Of a stretch of DNA of 64,000 nt, positions 42,770 to 54,304 are shown in pieces. Origin of the DNA: Larix kaempferi. Lineage: Eukaryota; Streptophyta; Pinopsida; Pinales; Pinaceae. Each line of letters starts with the position of its first letter. Position 1 is the stretch's first letter. A program made the translations under genes and the position numbers. The notes below the pieces were generated by a model that worked only from the letters and a program-made list of their open reading frames with translations, had not been told where the DNA came from and did not search any database. Location: positions 6,324,001-6,388,000 of the forward strand of contig BSBM01000442.1 in NCBI GenBank assembly GCA_027924585.1, in the 5' to 3' direction.

Positions 42770-43419
42770 TGTTGATGTATATGTAACTTCAGAATGTATT
42801 TCACATATATGTATATTGTATTCCTATAGAGATGTTATTATTCCTCTATACGGAAGTGTCATTATTTATATTGTAAGTGTCGTAACTTATACTTGATGGG
42901 TTATTAGACCACCTTGTTTGGGGTCGGCCCTGTATAAGTCATGTGGGTCAAAGGGTTATTAGACCACCCTATTGGGGGTCGGCCATGTGGGTCAAAGGGT
43001 TATTAGACCACCCCATTGGGGGTCGGCGCAGTCAGCATTATGTTATGTGGTTAAGTTCGAGCCTACATGAATTAGGTAAAAAGGCAAGTCAAGTCAAGTA
43101 TAAATAGAGTGCGGGAGGCACTCTATTTACTCACTCACTTCTCACACATGCACTCAAGGAGGAGTGGTGCACTTATGGAGGAGGAGGATCTGTTGCTAGG
43201 TTATGGCTATCTCTCTTGGTTGGTTGTATCATTGCTCTATCTATCTCTGAGGAAGTTATTGGGGTTTTTCACCTTTATGGTTTTCCCCAAGTAAATCTTT
43301 GTGTCTCTTGTGTGCTTGCATTATTGTCTCCATGATTGATATGCTATAGATATGCTGTACATGTTGTTCTCTCAGTTAAGATCCTAGATCAGATTGAAGT
43401 AAATTCTGAAAATTTAACA
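42770..43419 (+). repeat. 3' LTR of element C2 (650 bp)
   Basis: Starts TGTTGATG and ends AATTTAACA, then CTAGG. The three-copy repeat, TATA box and inverted repeat (43099-43129) are all kept. Confidence 0.93.
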
Positions 43420-43424
43420 CTAGG

Positions 43425-44847
43425 TCTCTCTCACATGGAAACCAATCCCATTTACACCAATTTATATGTGTGAGGTTACAAAACTTAGGTTTTCCTCTTT
43501 GTAATAGTTAGATTTCAAATGACATGGTGGAATGGATCCCAAAACTAGATGAACGATTGTGAGAATGATGATGTTTCTAACAAGATATATGCATGATGGT
43601 GGCTTGGCAAGCAGATTGCTCAAAAGTGACCACTTTTACCTTCTTAATATCACTTAGGATAATTAATCCCATAATTATTTTAAGGTGACTCCCATAAATT
43701 ATGGTTAGATGAATTTAGTTAAAAAGGATAATGGAGGCTAGGTACTTAGGCTAAATCCAGCCTAGTCATCTCCCTTATTCCCTCTCACTTCCCCAACTTG
43801 TGGAATCATAGCCCTCCATCTCTTCTTCTTCCTCCTTCCCTTATAGTTGTTAGGGATTTTTAAATTAACAAATATGTACAAAACTTACAATCCATAGTCT
43901 CATGGACCATATAAGTCTAGAATCTAGACTTTGTTTCATTGCATGAATACTCATATCTTGGGATAAAAAATAGGGTGTCACACATGGAATAATGCTAGTG
44001 CTTCCTCTTTGTTGATTAACGCTATTCCAAGGCCCCATTCAAAGTTATATTGTGTTTTTCCAGCATGATCAATCACAGTCCCCCCACTCCCACCACCCCT
44101 AAGAGAATATAAATTTATTGAAGAAAGATCATTCAAATCTTAAATCCTCACTATAAATATAACTTTGGTCATTTCTTTATATTTAAATAAATAAATTTAA
44201 AGTATGATAACTTCTTTTTGGAATTATTTTATTTCATTTTGGATTATTGCATAAGGCTATTGTTATGTCACATGAATTCTTCGAAGTCTAACCACATAGA
44301 CATTTGATTTATTTGAAAAAAAACTAAAACAATGGTCTATATAATACATATACAGTACAAGCAAGGATAATTACTTTGAGTGGAAACATAAACTTGTGTG
44401 GATGTTAATGTTTGATTGCATAAGTAAATTTATAGTTGGGGTTACTTTGTTGTCAATCGTTTTTAGTTTGGGTGGTTAATACGAGAAGTTGGTGTCCTCC
44501 CTATCCAAATTTAAATCTAATTGTGATATGTTTACCTATTGTGGCTTGAATGGGGTTCTTAAGGTACCAACAATATCACTCTCACTTAAGTGCTCGAGGG
44601 TGGACAAGGTGTTTTCCAAACATTTTAGTCAATTAGATCTAACTTGTGTGGTTAAGAGGAAAAATTATAGGGGTGGCAGGTGCAAGGGGATTTATCTTCG
44701 TCCATGATGGAAATTAAGAAGAAAATTATTTCTATGGATTAGGAATAATAACCAATAATCAAGACGAATTATATGTCTTTCTCTATGGTATTTTTCTACT
44801 CCAGAACCACAATGCAAAGCAAGTTATGATTATTGGTGATTATGTAG
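43425..44847. other. Unassigned AT-rich stretch
   Basis: 1.4 kb between C2 and D. It continues the sequence at 35883-36125, which was split by C2. No gene, repeat or RNA is recognised. Confidence 0.4.
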
Positions 44848-45315
44848 TGTTATTTACCCTTAAATTTAAAACAACCATAGAGTATACAAAGATTTATGAT
44901 GCAAGTAACCAGGAATTATAGTGCATACTAACCAAACATAGGACAGTAGAAAAGAGATATTGCAGAATAAACCCTTATATTATGAGAATCCAACATAAAT
45001 AAATTTTCACTTTTATCTTAAGATTGGGAAACCTTTCACTCTAGCCAAGATCCAATACAATAATATTCAACAAAAAAATATATAGCCTCATAGCTCTTTA
45101 AATAGGATTCCCATACCCAAAACCTTAACTACTTGTGGTCCCATAATTAATGGGTACCAACTACCTGGTGGGATTTAATTAACATAGAGACTCTTTTTAC
45201 ATTAATTAATTGTGCACTATTATCTAGTTTGCGTTGTTCAAAGGATATAGTTTCATACATTATTTGACTAACTTATGTGTAGCCTAAATTAGGGTGTTAG
45301 GGTAGGAGCCTAACA
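44848..45315 (-). repeat. 3' LTR of element D
   Basis: Starts TGTTATTTACCC and ends CCTAACA in plus-strand reading. A minus-strand purine tract (AAAGGAAGAGGGTA) abuts it at 45316-45329. It is an imperfect match to 50338-50808. Confidence 0.78.
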
Positions 45316-46092
45316 TACCCTCTTCCTTTAGGAGCAACATTGCCCCTCAATGTTGAAGGGGAGGAAATTGTTGTAGAATCTCTATTTGTCCCCATGTGGT
45401 GTCTTCTAGTTGCATATCTTTCCATTGAACTGAAACTTCTTAGGCCATTTTCTTATGCAATTGATGCTCTCTAGTATGTAATACTACTTATGGCTAGATT
45501 CAAATGGAGCCTTCCTAATCAAGTTTTAGTTACTTGGTATACACTTACAATTTGATCATGCAACCTTTTTGAGGAAATACACATGAAATACTAAATGAAT
45601 CTTCGAATGATTTGGTAGAGATAGCTTATAGTCCACATGTCCAATGCATTTTATGATCTTGTAGGTCCATAGAACTAAATCAGTGCTAGTTTCTAGTAGA
45701 GGTTTTTTTTAGTGATGTTAATCCACCTTTTTTTTCATTTTGTTTTGAGCTATAACCCATTTTTCCTCAAGTGTGTGGAGAATATATTTTTTGGTGCGAA
45801 GTGCATTCCCCATTGCATGAATATTGGGAGTGACTAGTAAATAGGAAACTGCGAGCAAGGGATTTTGGCCATATATAGATTCATATGGTGTCATTTTGAT
45901 AGCTCCATGATAAGTGGTATTATACCACCATTTTAAAAGGGGAATTCATTGTTCCCATTGGTACAACCTTTCCAATGTGAAGCATCTCAAATAAGTTTCC
46001 AAGCACTTATTGACTGTTTATGTTCGACCATCTATTTCATGGTGATAGGATATGCTAAGTTTCAATTCGGTACACTGAAGTTCAAATAGATC

Positions 46093-46545
46093 CTAACAAA
46101 ATATGCTTGTGAATGTAGGCTCTTGATTGGATACAATGGAAGTCGACGTGCCCTGTAACTTAAAAATTTGATCCATGAAGACTTGTGCAATGATTGATGG
46201 TGTAAAAAGGTGTGATAATGCACAGAAGTAAGCATATTTGGAAATCCAATCAACTACCACCATGAAGAAAAATAATTTGTTACTAGCTCTAGGAAGCCCC
46301 ACTATAAAATCTATAGAGATATCAATCCATATATGGGTGGGAATCAGAAGTGGTTGAAAGGATCCTAGTGACTCCACCATCTCTCCCTTGTGTCGTTGAC
46401 AGGTGTCATAGACCGTAACAAAGTTTTGGATTTTGGTTTTCATATGTTCCCAAAAGAATAAGAACTTAATACTTTCATAGGTTTTATCAAATACCAAGTG
46501 ACCTGTTGTGGGTGATGAATGTAAATAATCTAAGATTTCTTGCAT
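46093..46545 (-). pseudogene. Integrase remnant of element D
   Basis: 150 open codons: the HSSPTTGH zinc-site His residues, a C--C pair ending CQRHKGE, then the core WIDISIDFIVGLPRA with the first catalytic Asp, and VSNQEPTFTS where the second Asp should be (DRDPTF in relatives), here Asn. The third catalytic residue is not in this frame. Confidence 0.7.
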
Positions 46546-46643
46546 AAGGCCAAATATTATGCCAAAAAAAAGTGCTCCTTATAACTTAAGGTATCTTGGT
46601 TCTATGTATACCTAGTTGGAGGGTTTGGGTCTTCATTAAGCCT

Positions 46644-46862
46644 TTAGATGAGTTTCTTTATGGTGTCATTCACCATCCATTCTTGACATGCTTCCTTGAT
46701 CCAAACTGGATCTAGTAAGGATAATGAAAATGGGGATTCCTCCTTCTCAAATTTCCTAGACAACACATCAACCACCACATTTTCTCTATTGTTCTTATAT
46801 ATAATCTCATAATCATATCCCAACATATTAGCAACCCACTTATGTTGCTCCAATGATGACAA
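46644..46862 (-). pseudogene. RNase H end and linker remnant of element D
   Basis: SSLEQHKWVANMLGYDYEI, then the ENVVVDVLSRK block, which matches the end of gypsy RNase H (N--ADALSRK). The rest of RNase H lies upstream to about 47200, broken by stops. Confidence 0.65.
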
Positions 46863-47219
46863 CCTTTGTTCAAGGAAATATTTTAAACTATGATAGTCAA
46901 TATTAATTTAAAAGCACCTCCCTATTAAATATGGATGCCATGTCTCAATTATGTGAAGGATGGCCATCATCTCTTTTTCATATGCAACTTTGCCTAAATT
47001 TTGATCACATAACTACTTACTAGTGAAGGCTAAAGGGTATCCTTATTGCATAAATACTAATCCAAGGCCTCTTCCTGAGGCATCACATTTTAAGACAAAA
47101 GTATTATTGAAATTATGCATCTCTAACATTAGAGTAGTTCTCATGGAAACCTTTAAGGCTGAGAAGTATTGGACAACTTCGTTGCTCTAGACAAAGGCAT
47201 TCATTTTTAGCATGGATGT

Positions 47220-47890
47220 TTAAGGAGATGTAATTTTCCATAATTTTTCACAAACTTTTATTAGTATTTGGTCGTCCCTAGGAACTTGTGTAATATCTTG
47301 AGGGTCTTGGGAGAAGGCCAGTCTTGCATAGTCACCACTTTCTTTGGGTCCATGCATATTTTGGCCTAACTCACAATATGGATCGAATATTCAACCTCAG
47401 TAACCCTAAAATCACATTTGAAACAATTCACAAATAATTGGCAGTCCCTTAATAATTGCAAGGCATGCTCGAGGTGGCACTCCCATGTTGTGTTGTAGAT
47501 CAATATATCAACAAATAATACCAACAAAAAATTGTAGAGGAAAGGTCAAAATGTGCTCCAAATGGTGGAGGATTTATTGCAAAGTCCAAAATGCATTACT
47601 AAAAAATCATAATAACCATCATGGGTGTGGATATATATCTTAGGAATGTTTTCTTCTTTCATCTTGATTTGGTGTTATCCTAAACACGAGTCTATTTTAG
47701 TCAAGAACTTGGCTCCATGAAGCTCATCCAAGAGATCATCAATGACTAGGATAGGAAATTTATCTATGATAGTCAACTTATTGAAAGGACAAAAATATGG
47801 ACAGATGTGCCAAGTGCCCTCCTTTTTCAATACCATAACCACCAGTGATGAAAAAGGTTTGGTACTAGGACAAATGATTCCATCCTCCAA
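47220..47890 (-). pseudogene. RT remnant of element D
   Basis: The open part 47890-47675 holds IICPSTKPFSSLVVMVLKKEGTW, then DKFPILVIDDLLDELHGAKFLTKID. It continues in broken frames to a FVDILIY string, an RT active site that has lost one of its two Asp residues. Confidence 0.7.
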
Positions 47891-48394
47891 TAGCTCTTGA
47901 ATAACCGTGTCTACGTCATTATTTTATGAAAAACGATGCCAATAAGGGCATACATTGGGGGGTTGATTACTTGGATTTAGTGGAATACCATGGTCATGCT
48001 CCCCAGATTATGGTGTTAAACCCTTGGGTGTTTCAAAAACTTATTTATGTTTAAATAGAACCAATCAAGTTAGGGTGAATACAACTTGAATTACATTGAA
48101 TTGAGAAATAATGCATGAGTGGGATTTCCTCAATAACTTCTCCATATTGTGAGAGGTGGTCATTTCCGGAGAACTAGAATTAATCCCTTTGATATGATGT
48201 TTGTTCCCTTCCTTAGAGAATCTTATATATAGGTCCTTGAAATCCATGGTAATCTCTCCCAAAGTCCTAAGGAATTCTTCCCCCAAACTACATCACAACC
48301 ACCCATTTCAATAGCAAACATGTGTATTTTGAGATGGTAGTCACCCATTTGGAGTTTTACATTTTCACATCGATCCCCACATTTCATCATACCA

Positions 48395-48646
48395 TTATTT
48401 TCTATCATAGTTTGGAAATTCGATATAGGTTAGACATAGCAATGGTTTTATTTTATCCCCTATGAATAAAGATGGTGTGTTGCAACTGTCAATTAATACA
48501 ATTATTTTGTGATGCTTGATGTATCCTATCAGGTTCAGTGTTTGGCGTGTTGAGAAACCAGATAAGGAATGGAGTAAAATTTTGGGTTTCTCCCCAAGAT
48601 CTCGCAAAGTGTTGTCATATTCCATGGATGGAGCAGTATCCCCCAC
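48395..48646 (-). pseudogene. Aspartic protease remnant of element D
   Basis: ISLHSLSG-type start and IVLIDSCNTPSLFI, in which the usual DSG active site reads DSC. It lies between gag and RT, as expected. Confidence 0.5.
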
Positions 48647-49004
48647 TTTTGGTTCTTGAATGAATCCGATTATTATGTCTTCTAGGTGATCATGTTGATA
48701 TACATATATTTGTAATAGTTTATTTTATTTTCATTTGTGTCCTTTGAAATACCTTTCATCACAGTTATAGAAAAATACTAGGCATTGATGTTCAACTTAT
48801 AAATACAACTTTTGGATTCTTAATGGTGATGTGTTGGAGGTGCTAGGAGTCAGAGACATGGAAGACATAGTGCGAATAGGAAATTAATGTCTTTTGGTTT
48901 TGGAATTTATCATCATTTTGGATTCTATAGCTTTATCACAAGCTTCCAAGCATGTTGTGGGGTGTTGCATGATGACATGTGCTCAAATTTCCTCTTTTAG
49001 GCCA

Positions 49005-49214
49005 CTAATGAAACATTCCTATAAAAAAAATCAAAGAGGCCATTGGAAATTGCCAATATTCCACATTTAAATATAAGACCCCCCTTTTTAAATTTTGGAG
49101 ATCACCAATAATTCCATGAAGAGAAAAATAGTGTTCCATTTGGGTAGCCCAACTTGAGGGATTTGAACCATCAAATTTGTGTGTCTCAACCTTGAAAATG
49201 GTGCCATGAATCAT
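49005..49214 (-). pseudogene. gag: gag remnant of element D
   Basis: VETHKFDGSNPSSWATQMEHYFSLHGI is the start of a gypsy Gag capsid domain (F-G--P--W---ME-YF). The frame is lost soon after. Confidence 0.6.
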
Positions 49215-50318
49215 TATTTTGAAAGGGTGGAGGATGGGTTTCTAGAAAGAGAGTCTGAGAGCCCTATTCTTCATTTACAAATGCTTCAGTGGTTGGGTCC
49301 TCATTTATGGGAGCTATCCCCACATTTTTAGCTATGATATTGGTGTTGTTGGTTGGCCATAATGGTGTTGATTTGGTTAATTTTATGTTGCAAGGTCATG
49401 ATCGTTGATTTAAGATCCATAGTTTCCTTAGGAAGGTCCATGTTCCACTCATCTATGTTTGGTATGTTGCAAGTGTTGATCATGGGACCACTTATGCTCT
49501 GAAATGATTAACAACAACTTATATATAAATGACCAGGAGCTAAAGAGGAGTCTTTTGAGATGTACCATCAAATGTTGTATTGTCAGATCCACTAACAAAA
49601 GTTGTTTATAGATGTATATCAACATGAACATCATGATTCAAGGATTCTTTTGAAATAGGTTTCCCATAATGGTTTTGGTGGATCCTTTTTTTTAACGTTG
49701 AGGGGAGTATTACTCCCTATAGAATATTAATGCACTAATAGAATTTCCAAATTCCTTTTGAATGTAAAGATGTTGGAATTTTCTTGGTTGATCACAGAGG
49801 ATAGGATTTCTACGCTCCTAAATACAAGGTATTTTTCAGGTACTATAGCTCTCTAATATACTTCCAAGGTCCAACAGTAGTACTTGGCCCAATATCTTAG
49901 GGAACTAACTAGTGAGCTCAATTGTTCCTTAGTAGTACTACCCAACTAACTAGGTACTTATAAAGAGTAATCTTCTTGAATGTTGTTCTTGGTGCCACTA
50001 TAGAAGCAAGACAAATGATTGGATTATCTACAACTAGTTTCAAGTTTCCTAGGGGACTTCCGATATACCCTAGGGTACGTGGAAGTGAGATTTCATGTAC
50101 ATGTGTTATCTAATGTGGTACTACTCAAAGGGGTACCAACAAGGGTAATATGTGTTTCCAACTAGTTGAAACCTCTTGTATTTTATGTGTGTATTTTTCT
50201 GCAAACATAGTTTTACTTGCTAAATGACATATGTCTATGTTATTTAAATACATCGGAACATGTCTCTAGCATAAAAAAAAATTGCAAAAATTATGGAGGC
50301 ATGTAGACTCAGAAACGT

Positions 50319-50330
50319 TCCCTGATACCA
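50319..50330 (-). other. Primer binding site of element D
   Basis: TGGTATCAGGGA on the minus strand, seven bases inside the LTR, is a tRNA-Met-type site with two changes. Confidence 0.65.
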
Positions 50331-50337
50331 CTTCTCG

Positions 50338-50808
50338 TGTTCTTAACCCTTAAACTTAGAAAAACTATAGGATATATAGATATGTATGATGCAATTAACT
50401 ATAAACTATAATGAAAAATAACCAAACATAAGAAAATAGAAAAGTGATATTTGCATAATAAACCCTTGTATTATGAGAATCCAATAAAAAGTAATGTCCA
50501 CTCGACTCATAAGGTTGGGAAACCCTTCACTTGAGCTAAGATCCATTACAAAAATACTTGACTGAACAATCCACAGCCTTCTAGCTCTTTAAATAGGCTT
50601 CCCATAATGAAGACCCTAACTAATTGTGGTCCCATAATTAATGGGTACCAACTACCTAGTGGGCCTCAATTAAAAACGAGACCCTTTTTACATTAAGTAA
50701 TCATTCATTACTATCTAGTTGGCCTTTTTCAAAGGATATGGCCACATAAGTTAGTTGATTAAATCCTATGTAGCCTAAATGTAGGGGGGTTAGAGTAGGA
50801 CCCAAACA
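50338..50808 (-). repeat. 5' LTR of element D
   Basis: Starts TGTTCTTAACCC and ends CCAAACA in plus-strand reading. It is an imperfect match to 44848-45315, with many substitutions. Confidence 0.75.
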
Positions 50809-53027
50809 TATTCATTATGTATCATCAATAAAGTGCAAAAAAAGAAGGCTAAGGAAGGATCATTATTATTCAAAACCTTTCAAAGACTCTTCAAATCCTG
50901 ACACTTTGGAAGATGTCAAGATTTTCCATGTTCTATGATCCAACAATGGCTTGGCTAATAGAATGGAAAACGATGTGGTTTATTTGGACAAGGGGGACTT
51001 GGTTAAAAATGGGAACCCACCCGAGAGGTACTAGCTTCCATCATTTATTTATGACAATTCTCATCAAGGTCTCAAGTGGTCTTAACACCTTCAAACAAGG
51101 CATCAGAGGAATGGCCAACACTTGGCATAGTTTGATGCATATAATCCACGCAATTATAATTCAGCATTACCTATTGCGTGAGGGAGCCTTAACACTATCC
51201 CATACCTCATGTTCATTCATGCTTTGTCTTTCCTATGAAGGTGGGATAATACTTTTTCATGGTGGGATGTTTATAATTATTGGTCTCAATGCTAGTTCTA
51301 TTCGAGCTTCAAAGGAGTTCCCAGGTTTGCATGACTCCATCCTAGTTATGTATTTAATGGGAAATTTCGAGCTAGCCTTTGGATGAGGTAAGCTCTACAT
51401 TGGGTGGTATCTTTTCTTGAATTTCATTATTTTTTGTTTTGGGAATCTAAGTCCTTTGTGAATTTATTCTTGTTTGATTTTTGGGAAATATATGGTTGGG
51501 GCACGAACCTATTACCTTTGAAGCCACCAAGTTTTCCTTTACAAATTTTCTCAGGTCCCCTGGGTTTACCCTATTTTAGTGGCACTTATTGAATATTGTA
51601 GGTTGATTCCAAGTGCTCCACCTTGGTTCTTTAGTATGGATTTAGGATGGACTAGAAGAGACGGGAATACATAGGTCAAAAATATTCTTAGAAGAATGTC
51701 AGGGAAGTTAGAGGGAATGAGACAAGCCATAGGGTATCTCAACATTTATATGGAGAAGCAAGAGATCAAACCAGAGGAAATGGATGCTAAGTTGAATGAA
51801 AATAGTCTAAAATGTTATAAGCTTGCTAGTGATTCTGAAATGCATTATGACATAATTTTGGGGATTTTGCAGATTATCCATTTTATGGACATCCATCCTA
51901 ATGTTCCTATTGAATTAGTCAAGGACATGGCTATTGAGGAAGAAATTATACAACAAACTATTGTGTCATTTACATAACAACATTAGATGCATCGAGAACA
52001 TGGCTTAGATATGTCTATAGAGGAAGCCCACAATGGGCATAAATTTAGTCCAAATTAGTCTCTATTTATGGTTTTTATTTATATTTTCTTACTTGGCCAG
52101 AATGTAAGACAATATAGCTTTAAGTTTTAAAGGCAAGTAGTAGGTTATAGAATTATTTTGTACTCTTATGAAAAACTGTGTGTGTGATAGTCAACTTGTA
52201 AAAGTTTTTTGAAAAATTTATATTTTTTGTAATATCTAACTATTTGATTCATGCACAATGTTTTTAATATAAATTCATGCCCATTTATGTCCAAAAAAAA
52301 TAAAATTATTATCATTAATTTATTGATAAAATTAGAATTCTCAAAATACCAACAACTTCTCTCTTAAATAAACCAAACAAAATATTTTGAACATACTTGA
52401 AAATGGATAAAAGATATTTAAAAAAATACAATTATACATAAATAAATATTATTGCTTTGTTATACAAAATATAAAATTATACAACATAAATATTATTACT
52501 TTGTTATACAAAATATGACATCATCACACATCAACTAAAGAGATATATATAAGTTATTTCCCTAGCATAAAATATGACAACATCACACATCAACTAAAGA
52601 GATATATAAGTTGTTTCCTTATAGCAACACATTCATTGACATTTAACACTCCCGCATAAGATTCATAAATAAAACATGTGTATAATGGAGCATTTTTCAA
52701 AATATTTTTCATATGAAAATTACACTTAGTTCCATATGTATAAATCAAAAACAAAAGTGACTTGAAATAGCTCTTTATATCTTTCATATGAGTGGACAAA
52801 CTAAAAATAAAATTGACAACAAAGTCGTCCATGATGATTATATACACTTTATTTGCTAGGAAGGTGCTTAAGTTATACCGTTTCTTTATCATATGTAGTC
52901 GTCATCGTTATAAGAAACAAAATTTCATGATGATAAATAATAATAATTTTATTATTTCAATCATCATCATTATTATCATTTTCCTCGTGGGGATTATATT
53001 GTTTATAGCTTTGCACCATGAGTTATA
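50809..53027. other. Unassigned stretch with decayed coding-like sequence and short duplications
   Basis: At 50913-51980 the plus strand has open pieces (157, 62 and 93 codons) that read like a broken protein, but I recognise no family. At 52439-52528 a 44-bp unit (ATAAATATTATT-CTTTGTTATACAAAATA) occurs twice, and at 52509-52625 a unit of about 59 bp with ACATCAACTAAAGAGATATAT occurs twice. The rest is AT-rich. Confidence 0.4.
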
Positions 53028-53323
53028 TCGTATAATAATATTTGGTTAGTGAAGTGATATTGGGCCAAGTTATAATCATGAGTGACTTTTGTTTTTATTT
53101 TTTTGTAAATGTTACAGTCATTTGAAAATATTATAGCAATAAGTTTTTTTCAAATTTCTCCATAGTAACATTGGTCGTATAATAATATTTGGTTAGTGAA
53201 ATGATATTGGGCCAAGTTATAATCATGAGTGACTTTTGTTTTTATTTTTTTTGTAAATGTTACAGTCATTTGAAAATATTATAGCAATAAGTTTTTTTCA
53301 AATTTCTCCATAGTAACATTGGT
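53028..53323. repeat. 147-bp tandem duplication
   Basis: Two copies start TCGTATAATAATATTTGG at 53028 and 53175 and are almost identical, with one base changed (GAAGTG or GAAATG) and one extra T. The near identity makes it a recent event in otherwise old sequence. Confidence 0.92.
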
Positions 53324-53910
53324 CCATGGGAATCGTTTTATTCATAAAGTTGGAAATAATAGTCACATGTTCTTGGTCTATATAACGAGGGTGTATTTCA
53401 AACCTTTATATGATTAATATTGGAATAGCATGCCCTCTGGTATGATAAATCAATTTGAAAAATAAAGTTTGATTATGCATCTTACAGCTAGATGTTAATA
53501 TGGAATCATTTATTTAGAACATGGTGTTGAATATTTTTCAAATAAGTTGATAGAGGAATGGAGGATGGCACAGGAGATCACAACTCTGGAAGGTCTCTGA
53601 TCAAGGATTCTAGACTCGAGGAGCACAATAAGACAAAAGGATTTCCTTCCTTTGACCCTTTAAGTATGTTGACCTTGAACACATGTTTGGGTTGTAATAG
53701 TTAGAGTGTGATGAGGGTGAATTTAGGGGGGATTGTTTTCCCTCGAGTCTGAATTCATTGAAAAATATGGTCATGTGCCCCTTAAATAGTGTATACATGG
53801 TTAGTGAACCCTCTCATGTGAGAGTCTCTTCTGGTTTAGATGGTCCTACATGAAAAAAGAAGAGAGCCCAGACTTACAAAAAAACATTAGGTTGTTCAAA
53901 GGAAAGACCC
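53324..53910. other. Unassigned AT-rich stretch before the LINE
   Basis: No gene recognised. It may contain more of the LINE's first ORF, too decayed to read. Confidence 0.35.
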
Positions 53911-54275
53911 TTGATTCAGACACTACCCTCCCCAAAGGACGCACATGGTTGTGAAGGAAAACTAGTCTTTGGTAACTTCTTAATAATTTTAGAGACAAAC
54001 CCTAATAATCTAGAGGCAAGCTCCTCTTCCTTGGAAGGGTCAACATCTCTCTCAATAACAAATCTATCTGAAAAGAGGGTATGCCTTATGACCTCGGGCC
54101 AAGAACAAACAAACCAAATTTAATTGATACTCCATCTAGGGGACATGGGTTGGACATAGACCCTAATTATCCTCCACAATTGATGGGATGGTCATCAACC
54201 CTAAGGAGGGAACAAGAAAAAGAATTGAGAGAAATCAAACAAGGGAAACAATCTATGATTCCCGGGGTTCTTTGA
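53911..54275 (+). pseudogene. Possible ORF1 remnant of the LINE
   Basis: Two overlapping open pieces (53911-54123, 54081-54275) in different frames lie directly before the endonuclease-RT ORF. The second ends with a charged, helical stretch (LRREQEKELREIKQGK). Position suggests the RNA-binding ORF1 of an L1-type LINE; the sequence alone does not prove it. Confidence 0.35.
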
Positions 54276-54304
54276 GAAAAACAAGCCCAAGTGGAAGTTT
54301 ACAA

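Larger units (their letters stand above)
36126..43419 (+). mobile_element. Element C2: Ty1/copia element with internal deletions
   Basis: 7.3 kb between 650-bp LTRs (36126-36775 and 42770-43419), flanked by the 5-bp duplication CTAGG (36121-36125 and 43420-43424). A perfect tRNA-Met-type primer site and a purine tract are present. The LTRs differ at about 11-12 sites (some 1.8%). The coding part is reduced to an integrase remnant, a truncated RT and an RNase H; no gag is visible. A 2.4-kb leader and a 1.4-kb post-pol region full of tandem repeats make up most of the rest. It cannot move on its own. Confidence 0.92.
44848..50808 (-). mobile_element. Element D: decayed Ty3/gypsy element, probably a chromovirus
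   Basis: Diverged LTRs lie at 44848-45315 and 50338-50808. On the minus strand the order is primer site, gag, protease, RT, RNase H, integrase, purine tract. Every domain is broken. The integrase text resembles chromoviruses of the Reina type, but that placement is tentative. No clear target duplication is left, in keeping with age. Confidence 0.8.
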
